NCBI RefSeq assembly: GCF_958450345.1
Contig: NC_088780.1
Span: 47,918,033 to 47,982,032, forward strand
DNA from: Calliphora vicina
Taxonomy: Eukaryota; Arthropoda; Insecta; Diptera; Calliphoridae
Reading direction: 5' to 3'
Length of the DNA stretch: 64,000 nucleotides
Translations under genes and position numbers: made by a program
Notes under the pieces: generated by a model
Told to the model about the DNA's origin: nothing
Database searches by the model: none
Seen by the model: the letters and a program-made list of their open reading frames with translations, nothing else
Part shown: positions 32,183 through 43,379 of the stretch, one piece after another
How the letters are laid out: every line of letters begins with the position of its first letter
How positions within the stretch are numbered: position 1 is the stretch's first letter

Positions 32183-34980
32183 AAACAAGTAAGAAAGTAT
32201 GGTCGGTCAAGCAATAATTTATATTTTTGAGTGATTTTTCGAAGGGGCCTTATATGGGAGCTATGATCAATTATGGACCGATCACCATAAAATTAGGTCG
32301 TGTGATTTATGTCTATATGAAAGTTATTTATGTTGAATTTTGTGTGTATACCAACATTTCTAAGTGATTCATGCACATTAAAGTGATTTTCGGAAGCGGG
32401 TCTATATGGGAGCTATGACTAATTATGGACCGATCGTAACAAAATTTGGTGACATGAATTTTGTATATATAAAACTTATTTGGAGCGAAATTTGTGTAGA
32501 TTAGGGTGGCCCTTAATAAACGAAAGTTGGATTTTGGCCATTCTCACCCCCCAGTTTGGTGAACATTAGTAAAAAAATCATCCTGAAAAAATTTTAAGTA
32601 AATCGGTTGGGGTTAAGACGTGCCGCAAGCCCTCTGAAGTTTTGAGATGCATTTACAAGGGGAAAAAATTCATTTTTTTCAGTTTTTGTAAAAATTTTGC
32701 CATTAAAAAATTACTTTTGTAATTCAATTTAAAAGAATCGAAATGTGTACGTAATTGTCGTTCTATTGAGACATAAAAAACAGAAATCGGTTAAAAAATT
32801 TTAAAGTTATTAAAAATTCGCCAGGCCATTAACGGGTCTCAGGCCACTAGAACAAGAAATGTTGGAACAAAATTAACATATTTTGAGAAATATTAAAATA
32901 AAAGCTCATTTTTACTTAAAATATGTCCATATTTACTTGTATATGAGTTTTTGTCTTCGTAGGATACCGTTAACCTATTCTTAGGTATGAACAAAAAAAA
33001 TTAATTTTTTTAACGGCAGTTTCAAAACTCCATTTTCAAATTTTTAAAAATTTTGTTAAACAAATTTCAGAATTTTTTGATCATCTCATTGGGATTTATT
33101 AAGAGTATAATAGGGAATTAAATCGTGAAAAAATTATGAAAATATCTCTTATAGTTTTTCCGTACCTGCGATTTAAATTTTGAAATTTTCGAGAAAAACC
33201 AATTATTTGGCAATTTTTAGGCCAATGAGCTCTATTTTCTTACTCTTATGAATTTTAAGCAAAACTTAATTAGAATATTATAGTCCAGATAATTCTAAAT
33301 ATACTCTGAAACTTTTACTAAAATCAAAAAACGTTAACCCTTAAATCGTGAAGGTCAAAGGTAAAATTTTTCAATATTTGGAATTTCTCTTGGAAAGATT
33401 TTGAAATGTTCGAAATGTTGTATATTTTTGGGCCGATTTTGATGAAATTTAACAAAAATATAACACAAAGCCTAGTATTTACAAAAGCAGCAGAAAAATT
33501 AAAATTAACCCTATATAGCACTTGGTGTTAAAATGACCGCAAACTTCTAAAACCATAAAAAATTATGATTTTAAAAGTTTGGTGTCATTTTAACCCCAAG
33601 TGCCATTAAGCGTTAATTTCCATTCTTGTGCTGTTATTATAAACCCTAGAGTTTATGTTATATTTTTGTTAAATTTCATCAAAATCGGCCCAAAAATATA
33701 CAACATTTCGATCATTTCGAAATCTTTCCAAGAGAAATTCCAAATATTGAAAAATTTTACCTTTGACCTTCACGATTTAAGGGTTAACGTCTTCCGATTT
33801 TAGTAGAAGTTTCAGAGTATATTTTGAATTATCTGGACTATAATATTCTGAATAGGTTTTACTTAAAATTCATAAGAGTAAGGAAATAGAGCTCATTGGC
33901 CTAAAAATTGCCAAATAATTGGTTTTTCTCGAAAATTTCAAAATTTAAATCGCAGGTACGGAAAAACTATAAGAGATATTTTCATAATTTTTTCACATTT
34001 TTATTCCCTATTATACTCTTAATAAATCCCAATGAGATGATCAAAAAATTCTGAAATTTGTTTAACAAAATTTTTAAAAATTTGAAAATGGAGTTTTGAA
34101 ACTGCCGTTAAAAAAATTAAATTTTTTTGTTCATACCTAAGAATAGGTTAACGGTATCCTACGAAGACAAAAACTCATATACAAGTAAATATGGACATAT
34201 TTTAAGTAAAAATGAGCTTTTATTTTAATATTTCTCAAAATATGTTAATTTTGTTCCTACATTTCATGTTCTAGTGGCCTGAGACACGTTAATGGCCTGG
34301 CGAATTTTTAATAACTTTAACATTTTTTGACCGATTTCTGTTTTTTATGTCTCATTAGAACGACAATTACGTACACATTTCGATTCTTTTAAATTAAATT
34401 ACAAAAGTAATTTTTTAATGGCAAAATTTTTACAAAAACTGAAAAAAATGCATTTTTTCCCCTTGTAAATGCATCTCAAAACTTCAGAGGGCTTGCGGCA
34501 CGTCTTAACCCCAACCGATTTACCTAAAATTTTTTCAGGATGATTTTTTTGCTAATGTTCACCAAACTGGAGGGTGAGAATGGCCAAAATCCAACTTTCG
34601 TTTATTAAGGGCCACCCTAGTGTAGATACATAGATAAATTAGACATTTATGACCGATAAAGTCCAATTTCGAGGGGACATTTGTATGGGGGCTAGGTGAA
34701 ATAATGGACCGATTTCAGCCAGTTTCAATAGGCTTGGTACTTGGGCCGAAAAAGTAATATGTACCAAATTTGATCGAAATATCTTCAAAATTGCGACCTG
34801 TACTCTGCGCACAAGGTTTACATGGACAGCCAGCCAACCAGACGGACGGACGGACGGACATCGTTTAATCGACTCAGAAAGTGATTCTAAGTCGTTCGGT
34901 ATAATTTAATATTTTTGGGCGTTCCAAACATCTGCACAAACGCATAATACCCTCCCCACTATGTTGGTGTAGGGTATAAT
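32183..34980 (+). mobile_element. DINE-1-like element, family A, interrupted (copy A4)
   Basis: Plus-strand copy starting AAACAAGTAAGAAAGTATGG, interrupted at 32502-34619 by a hAT-type palindrome, resuming with TGTAGATACATAG and ending in GGTGTAGGGTATAA. About 80 bp after GGTCGGTCAA are deleted. With A3 it forms the two halves of an imperfect larger palindrome. Confidence 0.85.
32502..34619. mobile_element. 2.1 kb near-perfect palindrome, hAT-type ends
   Basis: Starts TAGGGTGGCCCTTAATAAAC and ends with its complement. The two arms of about 1.06 kb match through their length with scattered changes; the centre is near 33560 within AAAACCATAAAAAATTATG. Flanks are GTGTAGAT at 32494-32501 and 34620-34627, an exact 8-bp target duplication, which together with the TAGGGTGG end indicates hAT-type transposition. 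The short frames inside (33324-33521 minus, 33600-33803 plus) are mirror images of one another and have no known domain. Transcripts would fold into a very long hairpin. Confidence 0.9.
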
Positions 34981-35193
34981 GAGACTTCAACGCGAAGATA
35001 TGGAGTGACAACACCAACATCATCACTACCCTCGGTACGCACGGCTGTGGATTTAGAAACAGCAATGGAGAGCGATTAATTTAACTATTCCAGAGATTTC
35101 AACTCGTCATAGATGGCTCTATTTTCCGCATAAGGAGATATACAAATATACGTGGACATCACCTAATGACAACTCAAGCAATCAGATTGATCG
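34981..35193. repeat. Right arm of inverted duplication (endonuclease segment)
   Basis: Plus strand reads DFNAKIWSDNTN, GTHGCGFRNSNGERL, i.e. the same RTE endonuclease segment as 31179-31392 but in opposite orientation. It ends at GATTGATCGG, where a DINE fragment with the same GATCGGTATAC words begins. Confidence 0.85.
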
Positions 35194-35290
35194 GTATACT
35201 TTAAGGTGGGTGTTAGACTAATATTTTTGGGCGTTACAAACATCTGCACAAACGCATAATACCCTCCCCACTATGGTGGTGTAGGGTATA
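35190..35290 (+). mobile_element. DINE-1-like 3' end fragment (A5)
   Basis: TCGGTATACTTTAAGGTGGG to GGTGGTGTAGGGTATA, the terminal 100 bp of family A including the hairpin. Confidence 0.8.
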
Positions 35291-35393
35291 AATACACACA
35301 ATTCATTCAGTTTCTTGATGTTGTTGTGAATATTTTATTTTTTACCCAAAAGAGCACACAAATTAAATGCCTCTTTTTGCGTACCACTGGTTT

Positions 35394-35441
35394 AGTGTAT
35401 TATATAGTCTGGCTTGACCGACCATACTTTCTTACTTGTTT
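35394..35441 (-). mobile_element. DINE-1-like 5' end fragment (A6)
   Basis: On the minus strand, AAACAAGTAAGAAAGTATGG then TCGGTCAAGCCAGAC, the first 48 bp of family A. Confidence 0.8.
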
Positions 35442-35556
35442 CGCTTATGTCAACGATTTCGATCTTATATGATGTCATTTGATGTTCTATTTGTGCAAGC
35501 GTTGTTGCTTCACGAAGGGTTCGTACATTCCATTGCGCTATGCGCGTCATACCTAT
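35442..35556 (-). pseudogene. RTE-type LINE, N-terminal endonuclease
   Basis: Minus strand: MTRIAQWNVRTLREATTLAQ and HQMTSYKIEIVDIS, matching the first strand-turn of RTE endonucleases (WNVRTL, YKLDILGLSE). It is on the same strand as, and upstream of, the endonuclease and RT pieces at 29700-31393, so these are probably parts of one LINE split by DINE insertions and an inversion. Confidence 0.75.
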
Positions 35557-35574
35557 AAAATCCTTTTCGACAGA

Positions 35575-35660
35575 GAAAGTGAGTCGATCGGTATACTATA
35601 TGGTTTATGAGCAGCAGAAACGCAATATTCTCTCCCCACTATTGTGTTGTATGTTAAAAT
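35575..35660 (+). mobile_element. DINE-1-like 3' end fragment (A7)
   Basis: GAGTCGATCGGTATACTATA, then CTCTCCCCACTATTGTG and TGTATGTTA, a degraded family A terminus. Confidence 0.6.
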
Positions 35661-37349
35661 GAAAAGTACCACTGATATAAACTAAATTCCTCGTATTTAA
35701 TCTTCAAAGATAATAGAAAACACATTTCCGGATCAAGATATTACTTGTTTGTATTATTTTTTTAACATTTGATGTTGGGATTTTTGTTACGCTATTTTGT
35801 ATTTTAGGTGACGATAGGGTGTTAATATAATATGATTTTAAATAATAAATTGTGTTGAACACATGGAAATCATTCATTTCCAGGCACACACTAAGTCTTA
35901 AGACATAAACTTTTTAATTACTTTTATTCATTTTAATCATTTAAACTATTTTACTACACGTATTTATTAGATTTGTTTGAAATAAAAGTAAATGCTTAAT
36001 GTAAGATGTATGTATCATTTTAAAATGTCTGCAATTTTTAAAGATTACAAAATACACATTTCCATAATACAATTAATTAAATGTTTACGAATATGACAGT
36101 TAAAGATTGCTTTCTATCATTACACTGATACGATTTGAAATATTTTATTTGTGCTTTTAAACAACAGCTCTAATTAATCCTTTAGTTGTTGTGTTTTTTC
36201 TTCACTCGCCAACAATTGTCACTGAAAAATAAATAATACAAGCCTCTTAAATGTTGATACAGCCGAAATGTGTCTAAGCATAGCGTACAAATAAGTTAAG
36301 AGGTGGGCAACTTAAGGAATTAGGGGGGACTTTCAACGATCCATGTTTCTTTTGCAGTGCAAATACAGATGATTTTCTCCAAATTTGATTATACTAAAAA
36401 CAATATATAAAACATCCATGCTGATCTATCAATTTAATCCATTATATTGTACATCACTGCTTGATAAAATGAAATATTTAACAAATCCATTATGCGTATT
36501 AAATGTTGTAAGACAAACCACGCCTCGAACGCATAAACAAAATACTGTAACATTATTTTGTTTGTTGTTTTTATTACGAGTATTTTCCTCACTCATTCAT
36601 TGCTGCTGAGTTAAGTTGAGATATATTTTGTTGGTGCTTTGTTTTGGTTTTGTTTTTTCTATATTTCAGATATTTTGCAACACGCATACTGTATGACAAA
36701 TTGTGTAAATACATGAGATACTAGTACTTTATGTTTTTAACATTTTTTGTTAACAATATTTCTTTTTTTCTGATTTTTATTTTCAGAAAAAAAAAATAAG
36801 ACTTCTGGTGTTGTTTAACTGTTTGGTGTCACTTACTTACACAGATACTGTTGCATAAGTTTGTTGCAGCGTATCTAACACTAGTGTCTGTCCATCTATT
36901 TGTGTGTCTGTCTGCCTGTTCGTTTGTTTATCTATCTGTATGAATGAGTATTTTATAGAGTTTACGATTTTTATTATTATTTATTTGCTTGTTATTGTTG
37001 TTGCTGTTGGTATTTTATTTAAGAGTTTATCAACGCCTTGCTAACCATGTTTGTTAAATGTATATCAGTTTTAATATGCATATGATTTTTACTTACATAT
37101 TTAAAATATCATAATTTTGAGGCTGTAAACGGAGAAGTTTTATCGGATAATAAATAATTAATTCCACCAAAGACTACAGAAAAAACAAAAGTTTTTAACC
37201 ATGTGACATTTGGACATTTAAATTTTGTATCACTTAAAATATCAAAAAAACTTACGATTCACGATTGAAAATTTTTAAAAATCAAGAAAATTTACATGTT
37301 TTTTAACTTCAAATAATCTTATTTTATTTCAGACTTTAAAAATAAGTGC
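35661..37349. other. No gene recognised
   Basis: AT-rich sequence with short chance frames. Confidence 0.4.
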
Positions 37350-37435
37350 CTATATTCAACTCTGCCGAATATTACGGACATGGGTATATCGACTCCGCTA
37401 TCTATGACGACATTGAATATACATACACACTAATG
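37350..37435 (+). mobile_element. DINE-1-like fragment, family B
   Basis: GGACATGGGTATATCGACTC, CGCTATCTATGACGA and TTGAATATACATAC match the microsatellite-side block of family B. Confidence 0.6.
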
Positions 37436-37739
37436 TGTTCTGAAGACCCTCGATTTTCATTACTTTTGAGTACTCAGTTTAAAAGAAAAATGTCCATGCT
37501 TTATTTTTCTGTGCAAGAATTTTTAGTTTTTGCAATGAATATTTGATTTTTTTAAGATAATGAAAATCCTAAAATTTATCCATCGATTAAAATTTTAAAG
37601 TTTCGGTTTGTTGGAGATTGGGTTGAATAATAGATTCGCTTTAAAAAAAAAAAAAATTAAATCGGACTATAATGATTTTCGTGATCTTGAAAAAATCAAA
37701 AAATTCACTGGTGTTTACTCACTTTTAAGGCTGTGTATA

Positions 37740-38177
37740 TATTGGGCTGCTCTGAATTTTATATACCCTTTACTTTAAGATAAAGATTGAAAATATTTTT
37801 TTTCTTTTAAAATGCTTTTGAAAAAAAATCTTGTGGTTAATAAAAATTTGGCTTAAAAAATATTTGTCCCGATTTTAATATGGCGTTTGAAATGTCTTTG
37901 AAATATCTATTATTAAATATCCAATTTGTCTATATTAATGACTTAGTAATCTAGATATAGATCAGAAATATAATTTCAAAATCGAGGTAGTCGTGGTTTT
38001 TACTTATATCTCTGCCATTTGTGGTCCGATTTTCTCGATTTTAAATAGAATCCGAAACGGCACTATAGCAAGTATACTGATGTATAAATCATGTGTAAAG
38101 GTGTTATTTCTACGGAATGTTGATTTCAACATACAGACGGACTGGCGGACATGGGTATATCTACTCCGCTATCTACA
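37740..38177 (+). mobile_element. DINE-1-like element, family B, 3' truncated
   Basis: From GGGCTGCTCTGAATTTTATA and TACCCTTTACTTTAA through TTAATGACTTAGTAATCTAG to GGGTATATCTACTCCGCTAT. The terminal hairpin is missing; another repeat with CAGAGAAAAAA begins at 38178. Confidence 0.65.
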
Positions 38178-38480
38178 CGCAGAGAAAAAATATAGTTGGG
38201 CATGGTTACTGTAACCATTTCAATATTGTTATAAGTTTTTTAACTATATTATAGTCACAGTAACCATTTACATGATTGTGGTAACCATAATATGGTTAAT
38301 TTACGATTCACATGATTGTATCAACCATATATAGGTTACAGTAAACAAATATATGTTTGTGACAACCATTCATATGATGAAGGACTTATCATATTATGTT
38401 GCTCTCGACTTAAGGCTTATCATAATCTGAGAGAAACATATTATGATAAAATTATTCATCATAAATATGGTGTAAAATTT
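38178..38480. repeat. Repeat rich in AACCAT / ATGGTT motifs
   Basis: GGTTACTGTAACCAT, CACAGTAACCAT, GTGGTAACCATAATATGGTT, CAACCATATATAGGTTACAG and ACAACCATTCATATG occur within 200 bp in both orientations. The start CAGAGAAAAAA resembles MITE ends seen at 42760. No right end was found. Confidence 0.5.
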
Positions 38481-38742
38481 TATATTTTCTGAAAGTTTGA
38501 AAAATACAAAACGGTTTTAATAAATAACAGATTGAAAAGAATATTTTAATGGTTTTTAGGGAATAACAATTTTATTTCTTTAATTAATTCATTTCTTTAA
38601 AGAATGAAATACACAATTTAATTTACAAACAAATAAGTATAATTGATAGAATCATACATAACAAAAAACAATAACTAAAATTTACTTAAATTTCATTTAG
38701 TTACTTCGATTTAAACCAAATATGAATAATTTTCATAAGTTA

Positions 38743-39461
38743 AAACAAGTAAGAAAGTATGATCGGTCAAGCCCGACCTTATAATACCCTACACTGAGTA
38801 AAAGAGCAAAAACATTTTTCTTTTAAAATTTCAATAATTTATATTTTTGAGTGATTTTCGGAAGTGGCCCTTATATGGGAGCTATGACCAATTATGGACC
38901 GATTTATGTCTATATGAAAGTTTACTGAGTTGAATTTTGTGAGTATACCAACATTTTTAAGCGATTTATGCACGTTAAATAAATTTTTGGAAGCGGGCCT
39001 ATATGGGAGCTATGACTAATTATGGACCGATCGTAACAAAATTTGGTGACATGAATTTTGTATATATAAAACTTATTTGGAGCGCAATTTGTGGAGCTAC
39101 ATTTATAAATTAAACATTTATGACGATAAAGTCCAATTTCGGAAGGACATTTGTATGGGGGCTAGGTAAAATAATGGACCGATTTCAGCCAGTTTCAATG
39201 GACTTGGTCCTTGGGCCGAAAAAATAATATGTACCAAATTTGATCGAAATATCTTCAAAATTGCGATCTGTACTCTGCAAACAAGGTTTACGTGGACAGC
39301 CAGCCAGCCAACCAGACGGACGGACATCGTTTAATCGACTCAGAAAGTGATTCTAAGTCGATCGGTATACTTTAAGGTGGGTGTTAGACTAATATTTTTG
39401 GGCGTTACAAACATCTGCACAAACGCATAATACCCTCCCCACTATGGTGGTGTAGGGTATA
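38743..39461 (+). mobile_element. DINE-1-like element, family A, full length (A8)
   Basis: Most complete copy, 719 bp: AAACAAGTAAGAAAGTATGA, subterminal ATACCCTACACTGAG, repeated TATGGGAGCTATGAC / TTATGGACCGAT blocks, CCAGCCAGCCAACC and GACGGACGGACATCG microsatellites, then the terminal hairpin and GGTGTAGGGTATAA. The plan (subterminal inverted repeats ATACCCTACAC / GTGTAGGGTAT, microsatellite, 3' stem-loop) is that of DINE-1 Helentrons. The 69-codon minus frame inside is not a gene. Confidence 0.85.
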
Positions 39462-40082
39462 AAAACATAATCATAAAATGTCTTTATAGACAATATTTTT
39501 TGAGAATACTGTGGAACTGCCATTACGAAGCATAAACTGCTTCCCATCTTCATGAATTACTTTCACACTAACATCATGTAGGAATGTTGATCTAGAAAAT
39601 ACAACATACATAGATGCACACATTTTCCAACATAGAATAAACACATAGAACGGAAGGAGAGAGTAATACATATTGAAAAATTACTCCCTTTTCACACATA
39701 CGGGTGATACAATAACAAAATACATGCAATACATTCTCATGAATTAGGTTTCTGACAACATACTTAGGTTTTTGGCTCTCAGTTACCTATCTAGTTGTTG
39801 TCTATGTTTTCCAACATCTGGTCTTGTGCTTTATTTATTGTTATGGAAAATTCGAGACTTATGGGGAATTATGTTCTGTGCAGAACGAATAGGAGCTCTG
39901 AATTAATATGAGCTAGATCAATACTCGGGATAAATGCGGGATTTCCTTCGGCAGTTTCTGTCAGAATTTTTGCACATATGAAGTTTTTTTAAAATTTAGT
40001 CACCTGAAATCTTGTGCCATTACATAGCCCTCTTCTCGTATTTAATTTCCGAAAAGTATCGCCCTTGAGGTTTAATTTAGGA
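39462..40082. other. No gene recognised
   Basis: No coding similarity or repeat identified. Confidence 0.4.
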
Positions 40083-40090
40083 GGCGGCAC

Positions 40091-41192
40091 TAGGGTATTC
40101 AATCGATTAACTGTTAATCTGTTAACCGATTAATTTTGGACGGTTAACTGTTCGAATAATTTTAAATTGCCGATTTTCAAATAACAAATAGACCGATTAA
40201 TTTGTGTCGATTAACCGATTAACCGAAATTCCTTTTTTTCCACTTTAAAACATTTTTTGTATTTATTTTTCCGTTTCAATTCAAATACAAATTTCAAATT
40301 AAAATTAGATATTTTTTGAACATCCAATAAACATTATTAGTGAGTTTACATGTATTTGAAACCTTGTTTGTATTTACATCTATAGACGAAACTTTTTTTT
40401 GAAATTAGTTTTATCATAACTAAACGAAACTATTAAATTAACCAAAATCTAAAACAATCAAAAAAGGAATATTCTTTATCATGCTTTTGATTTCTCCAAC
40501 ATATACAATCAGCGAGAGAGTTTTTTTTCCAAGAAAAGTTTTATTAAATCTGAAGAAAAAATCGTTTAAATTATATTCTTTTTATAAAAGATTATCTCAG
40601 AACATCTCACTAAAACCCTAAAAAACTCATACATCGCAACAACGTCATAATTTAAAATAAGTCGTTTCGAGAAAAACGTCTTTAAATATTTTATGACTTT
40701 TACTATTTCTTAAATAAATTTTCAACAAATCATGCGATTTCAGAAATATAAATAGTAGATGTTCTAATCTGTATTTAAATCAAATTTTTACTTATCAAAT
40801 ATACGAGAAAACATGAATTATAATTTTGATGTTTACAACAGAAAAACACTCTCACACAAAAAATAATTGAATTTTTGAAAACTGATGAAACTATATGAAA
40901 GCGCATATTTTGTATTACTCAGTTCATAAAACACGGATTTTGAGTTATGAAGTTGTTGCAGCAAATATGGGATATGTTTACAAAAATGATCTCAAATACA
41001 TTATTTGCTGTTTTTTATGTTTTTGTACACAAAATTCGTTGTTGTATTTTCAATTTAAAATGTAAATAGAAATTATTCGGTTAATCGAATAATTTTAAAT
41101 TAACCTATTATTAACCGAATAAATCTAAACCTCGATTAATTATTTGCTCGATTAACCGATTAAACCAGAAACCCGATTAATTGAATACCCTA
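40091..41192. mobile_element. Non-autonomous hAT-type element, 1.1 kb
   Basis: Starts TAGGGTATTCAATCGATTAA and ends TTAATTGAATACCCTA, a terminal inverted repeat of about 16 bp. Flanked by GGCGGCAC at 40083-40090 and 41193-41200, an exact 8-bp target duplication. Both ends contain repeated GATTAACCGATTAACCG / GGTTAATCG motifs, as expected for transposase binding sites near hAT termini. No transposase frame remains. Confidence 0.88.
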
Positions 41193-41200
41193 GGCGGCAC

Positions 41201-42757
41201 ACAGTGGTTCAGAAACGTATTTTTTTTGACAATAATTCGGTATCTGGGAAACTCTGGAAATTTTACATAGTTGGAGAAGAGGTTTTTTCGAGTTAATTTA
41301 CAGTTGTTCAGCTTCCTAGGGGTAATGGGGTCCAGTAAGTTGCCCCTCAAATTTGGACACCTCAGGTCTCAATTTTTTTAAAAAATCATCAAAAATCCAT
41401 TTATGATCCGAATGAGCTAGAATTTAAAATATAAATAGTTCTTGAGATCTACTAAAAATGCGCTTACACGTGTAAGTCATCTCCATTAGTTGATCTTTTT
41501 TTGGTTTTTTAGATATAACAGGCCAACGGAGGGTCGAAATCACATAAAAACGACTTGCTAACAGGAACCCAGTGTTATGTGTGTTCGCACAGGCGACTTT
41601 TATGATCAATGAAGTTTCACTAACGAATCTAGTCAAAGTATCGGTTGGTTTTCCTGAAACCACAAGATTCACAAAGTTGTCTGAATTAGAGAAGACGACT
41701 TTTGAAATGTTTAAGAGATTAAGAGAAACTGGGAGTACTAGAATGATCCATGTAACTTAAACTATCATATTGAATCGCGCTAGAAGTAAAGACAACTATT
41801 CCGTTTACATACTGTCTATGTTAATCTTTATTGCAACTAAAAAATTTAAAAGAAAATTGAATTTTTATGTTTTTGCACAATGTTAAAATAGTTAGCAGCA
41901 CAAAATTATTATTGATGTTCATGGTGGTGATAAGATTGTTCAGTGATATTTCGCTTAAGAAAAGTTAAGATTTCATTTACACAGCACTGGTTCAAAAGCA
42001 TGTGAAACATTTTAAAATACGCACTCGTTAAGCGGTAAAAATAAATTTTAAATTGTTATAAATGTGTTGGGCAAATGTTTGTTTAAATGGTTTTTTTGTT
42101 TGTAATTATAAAATAAAACAACAATGTTTTTGTTTTCTTTTCTTGCCTCCTAATTAAGGCAATGAAAAATGTTTATAATTTTCTTAAATACTTGTAATTA
42201 AGCGAAGCATCATTAAGAACTATTTTATTTTGTTTACGGGCTTTATCTTAAAATCTTTCAGCTACTGTTTTCTTGTTAAATTGCAATGAAATTAATTGAG
42301 CAGTGCATAATTTAAAAGGTTTTTAATGAAATGTTGCAAGAATTACCAAAAAGAAACATTTTAAATATAAAAAGTTTAAATTTTATTTATTTGCCACAAT
42401 TAAAATAATTTACTGGCAGAACCTATATTTAGGAAATTTTTTTTAGTTTTTTTCCAGCTTTTAAATTTGGTTTATAATGTAGCTGACAATATGTATATTC
42501 GTATGGATTTTGTCACAATTTTTAGCAAAACCATTAATTTATTTATTGATATTTAAATAAATTTCCGACAATTTTATCTGTGTCACTCATAAGGTGTCAC
42601 AAATTATTGAACGATCATCAATCAGAAAACTATTTATGTGGAATATTTATTGCTGATATTTATATTCGTAAGAAAATAAGTTTGTTGTTATAAAAACTTT
42701 ATTATTATTAGTATTATTATTTATTAATTGAATAATATTAAACCAAAGTGATATAAA
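41201..42757. other. No gene recognised
   Basis: CACAGTGGTTC at 41200-41212 resembles an element end but no partner was found. Otherwise AT-rich. Confidence 0.35.
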
Positions 42758-42759
42758 TA

Positions 42760-43006
42760 CACAGAAAAAAAAGATTCGTAGTGGCAACCGAATTTGTTGT
42801 CAATCGAATGATTCGAAAGCACACATACAATTTTTCACTTTTAGCAACTGAAAATCAGTTAATAAGGAAGAATTTCAGTTGAATCAACCAACCTTTTATT
42901 ACCAGTTCTAAAATTTTATAGCCACAACTGTAAAATTCGGTCACCAAGGCAGAATCATTCGATTGGCAACAAATTCGGTTGCTGCTACGAATCTGTTTTC
43001 TCTGTG
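42760..43006. mobile_element. MITE with TA target site, 247 bp
   Basis: Left arm CACAGAAAAAAAAGATTCGT, then AGTGGCAACCGAATTTGTTG; right arm is its complement, ending TCTGTTTTCTCTGTG. TA lies on both sides (42758-42759, 43007-43008). The arms extend over about 55 bp with few mismatches. TA duplication and inverted repeats suggest mobilisation by a Tc1/mariner-type transposase. Confidence 0.8.
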
Positions 43007-43379
43007 TAAGATTTAAATATTCAGTCTTTGGTTTAAATAGTAGTAATTATATTTAAAGGGATAATGTGAGCGACTAGTACATTTAATTACACAGGTCAAA
43101 AAATAAGGTAACACATATTGGTGCCGAGATACCGGTTCTATTTATTATAGGTAAGCATTATTTGTTATCCTATGTGTAGCTTTGGATCTACCTTCATTTG
43201 TTTAATATGTACACTTCTATAAATAAATTGATTTTAACATTAAATCCTCATCGTGAAAAAGTTACCGCAATGAACGAAATGTGTTTTTTTACATTTGTGG
43301 CCCTGAACAAGCCGTGGGTTCCAAAGTTAGGTTGCATGGGTAGCCACTCGTCAAGCAGCTCACTTGGGTCCATTCAAAA

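Noticed and set aside
33324..33803. Two similar 65-67 residue frames as possible genes
   Set aside because: They are mirror images in the two arms of the palindrome and carry no known domain.
41200..41215. CACAGTGGTTCAGAA as an element end
   Set aside because: No partner end; the short match can be chance.
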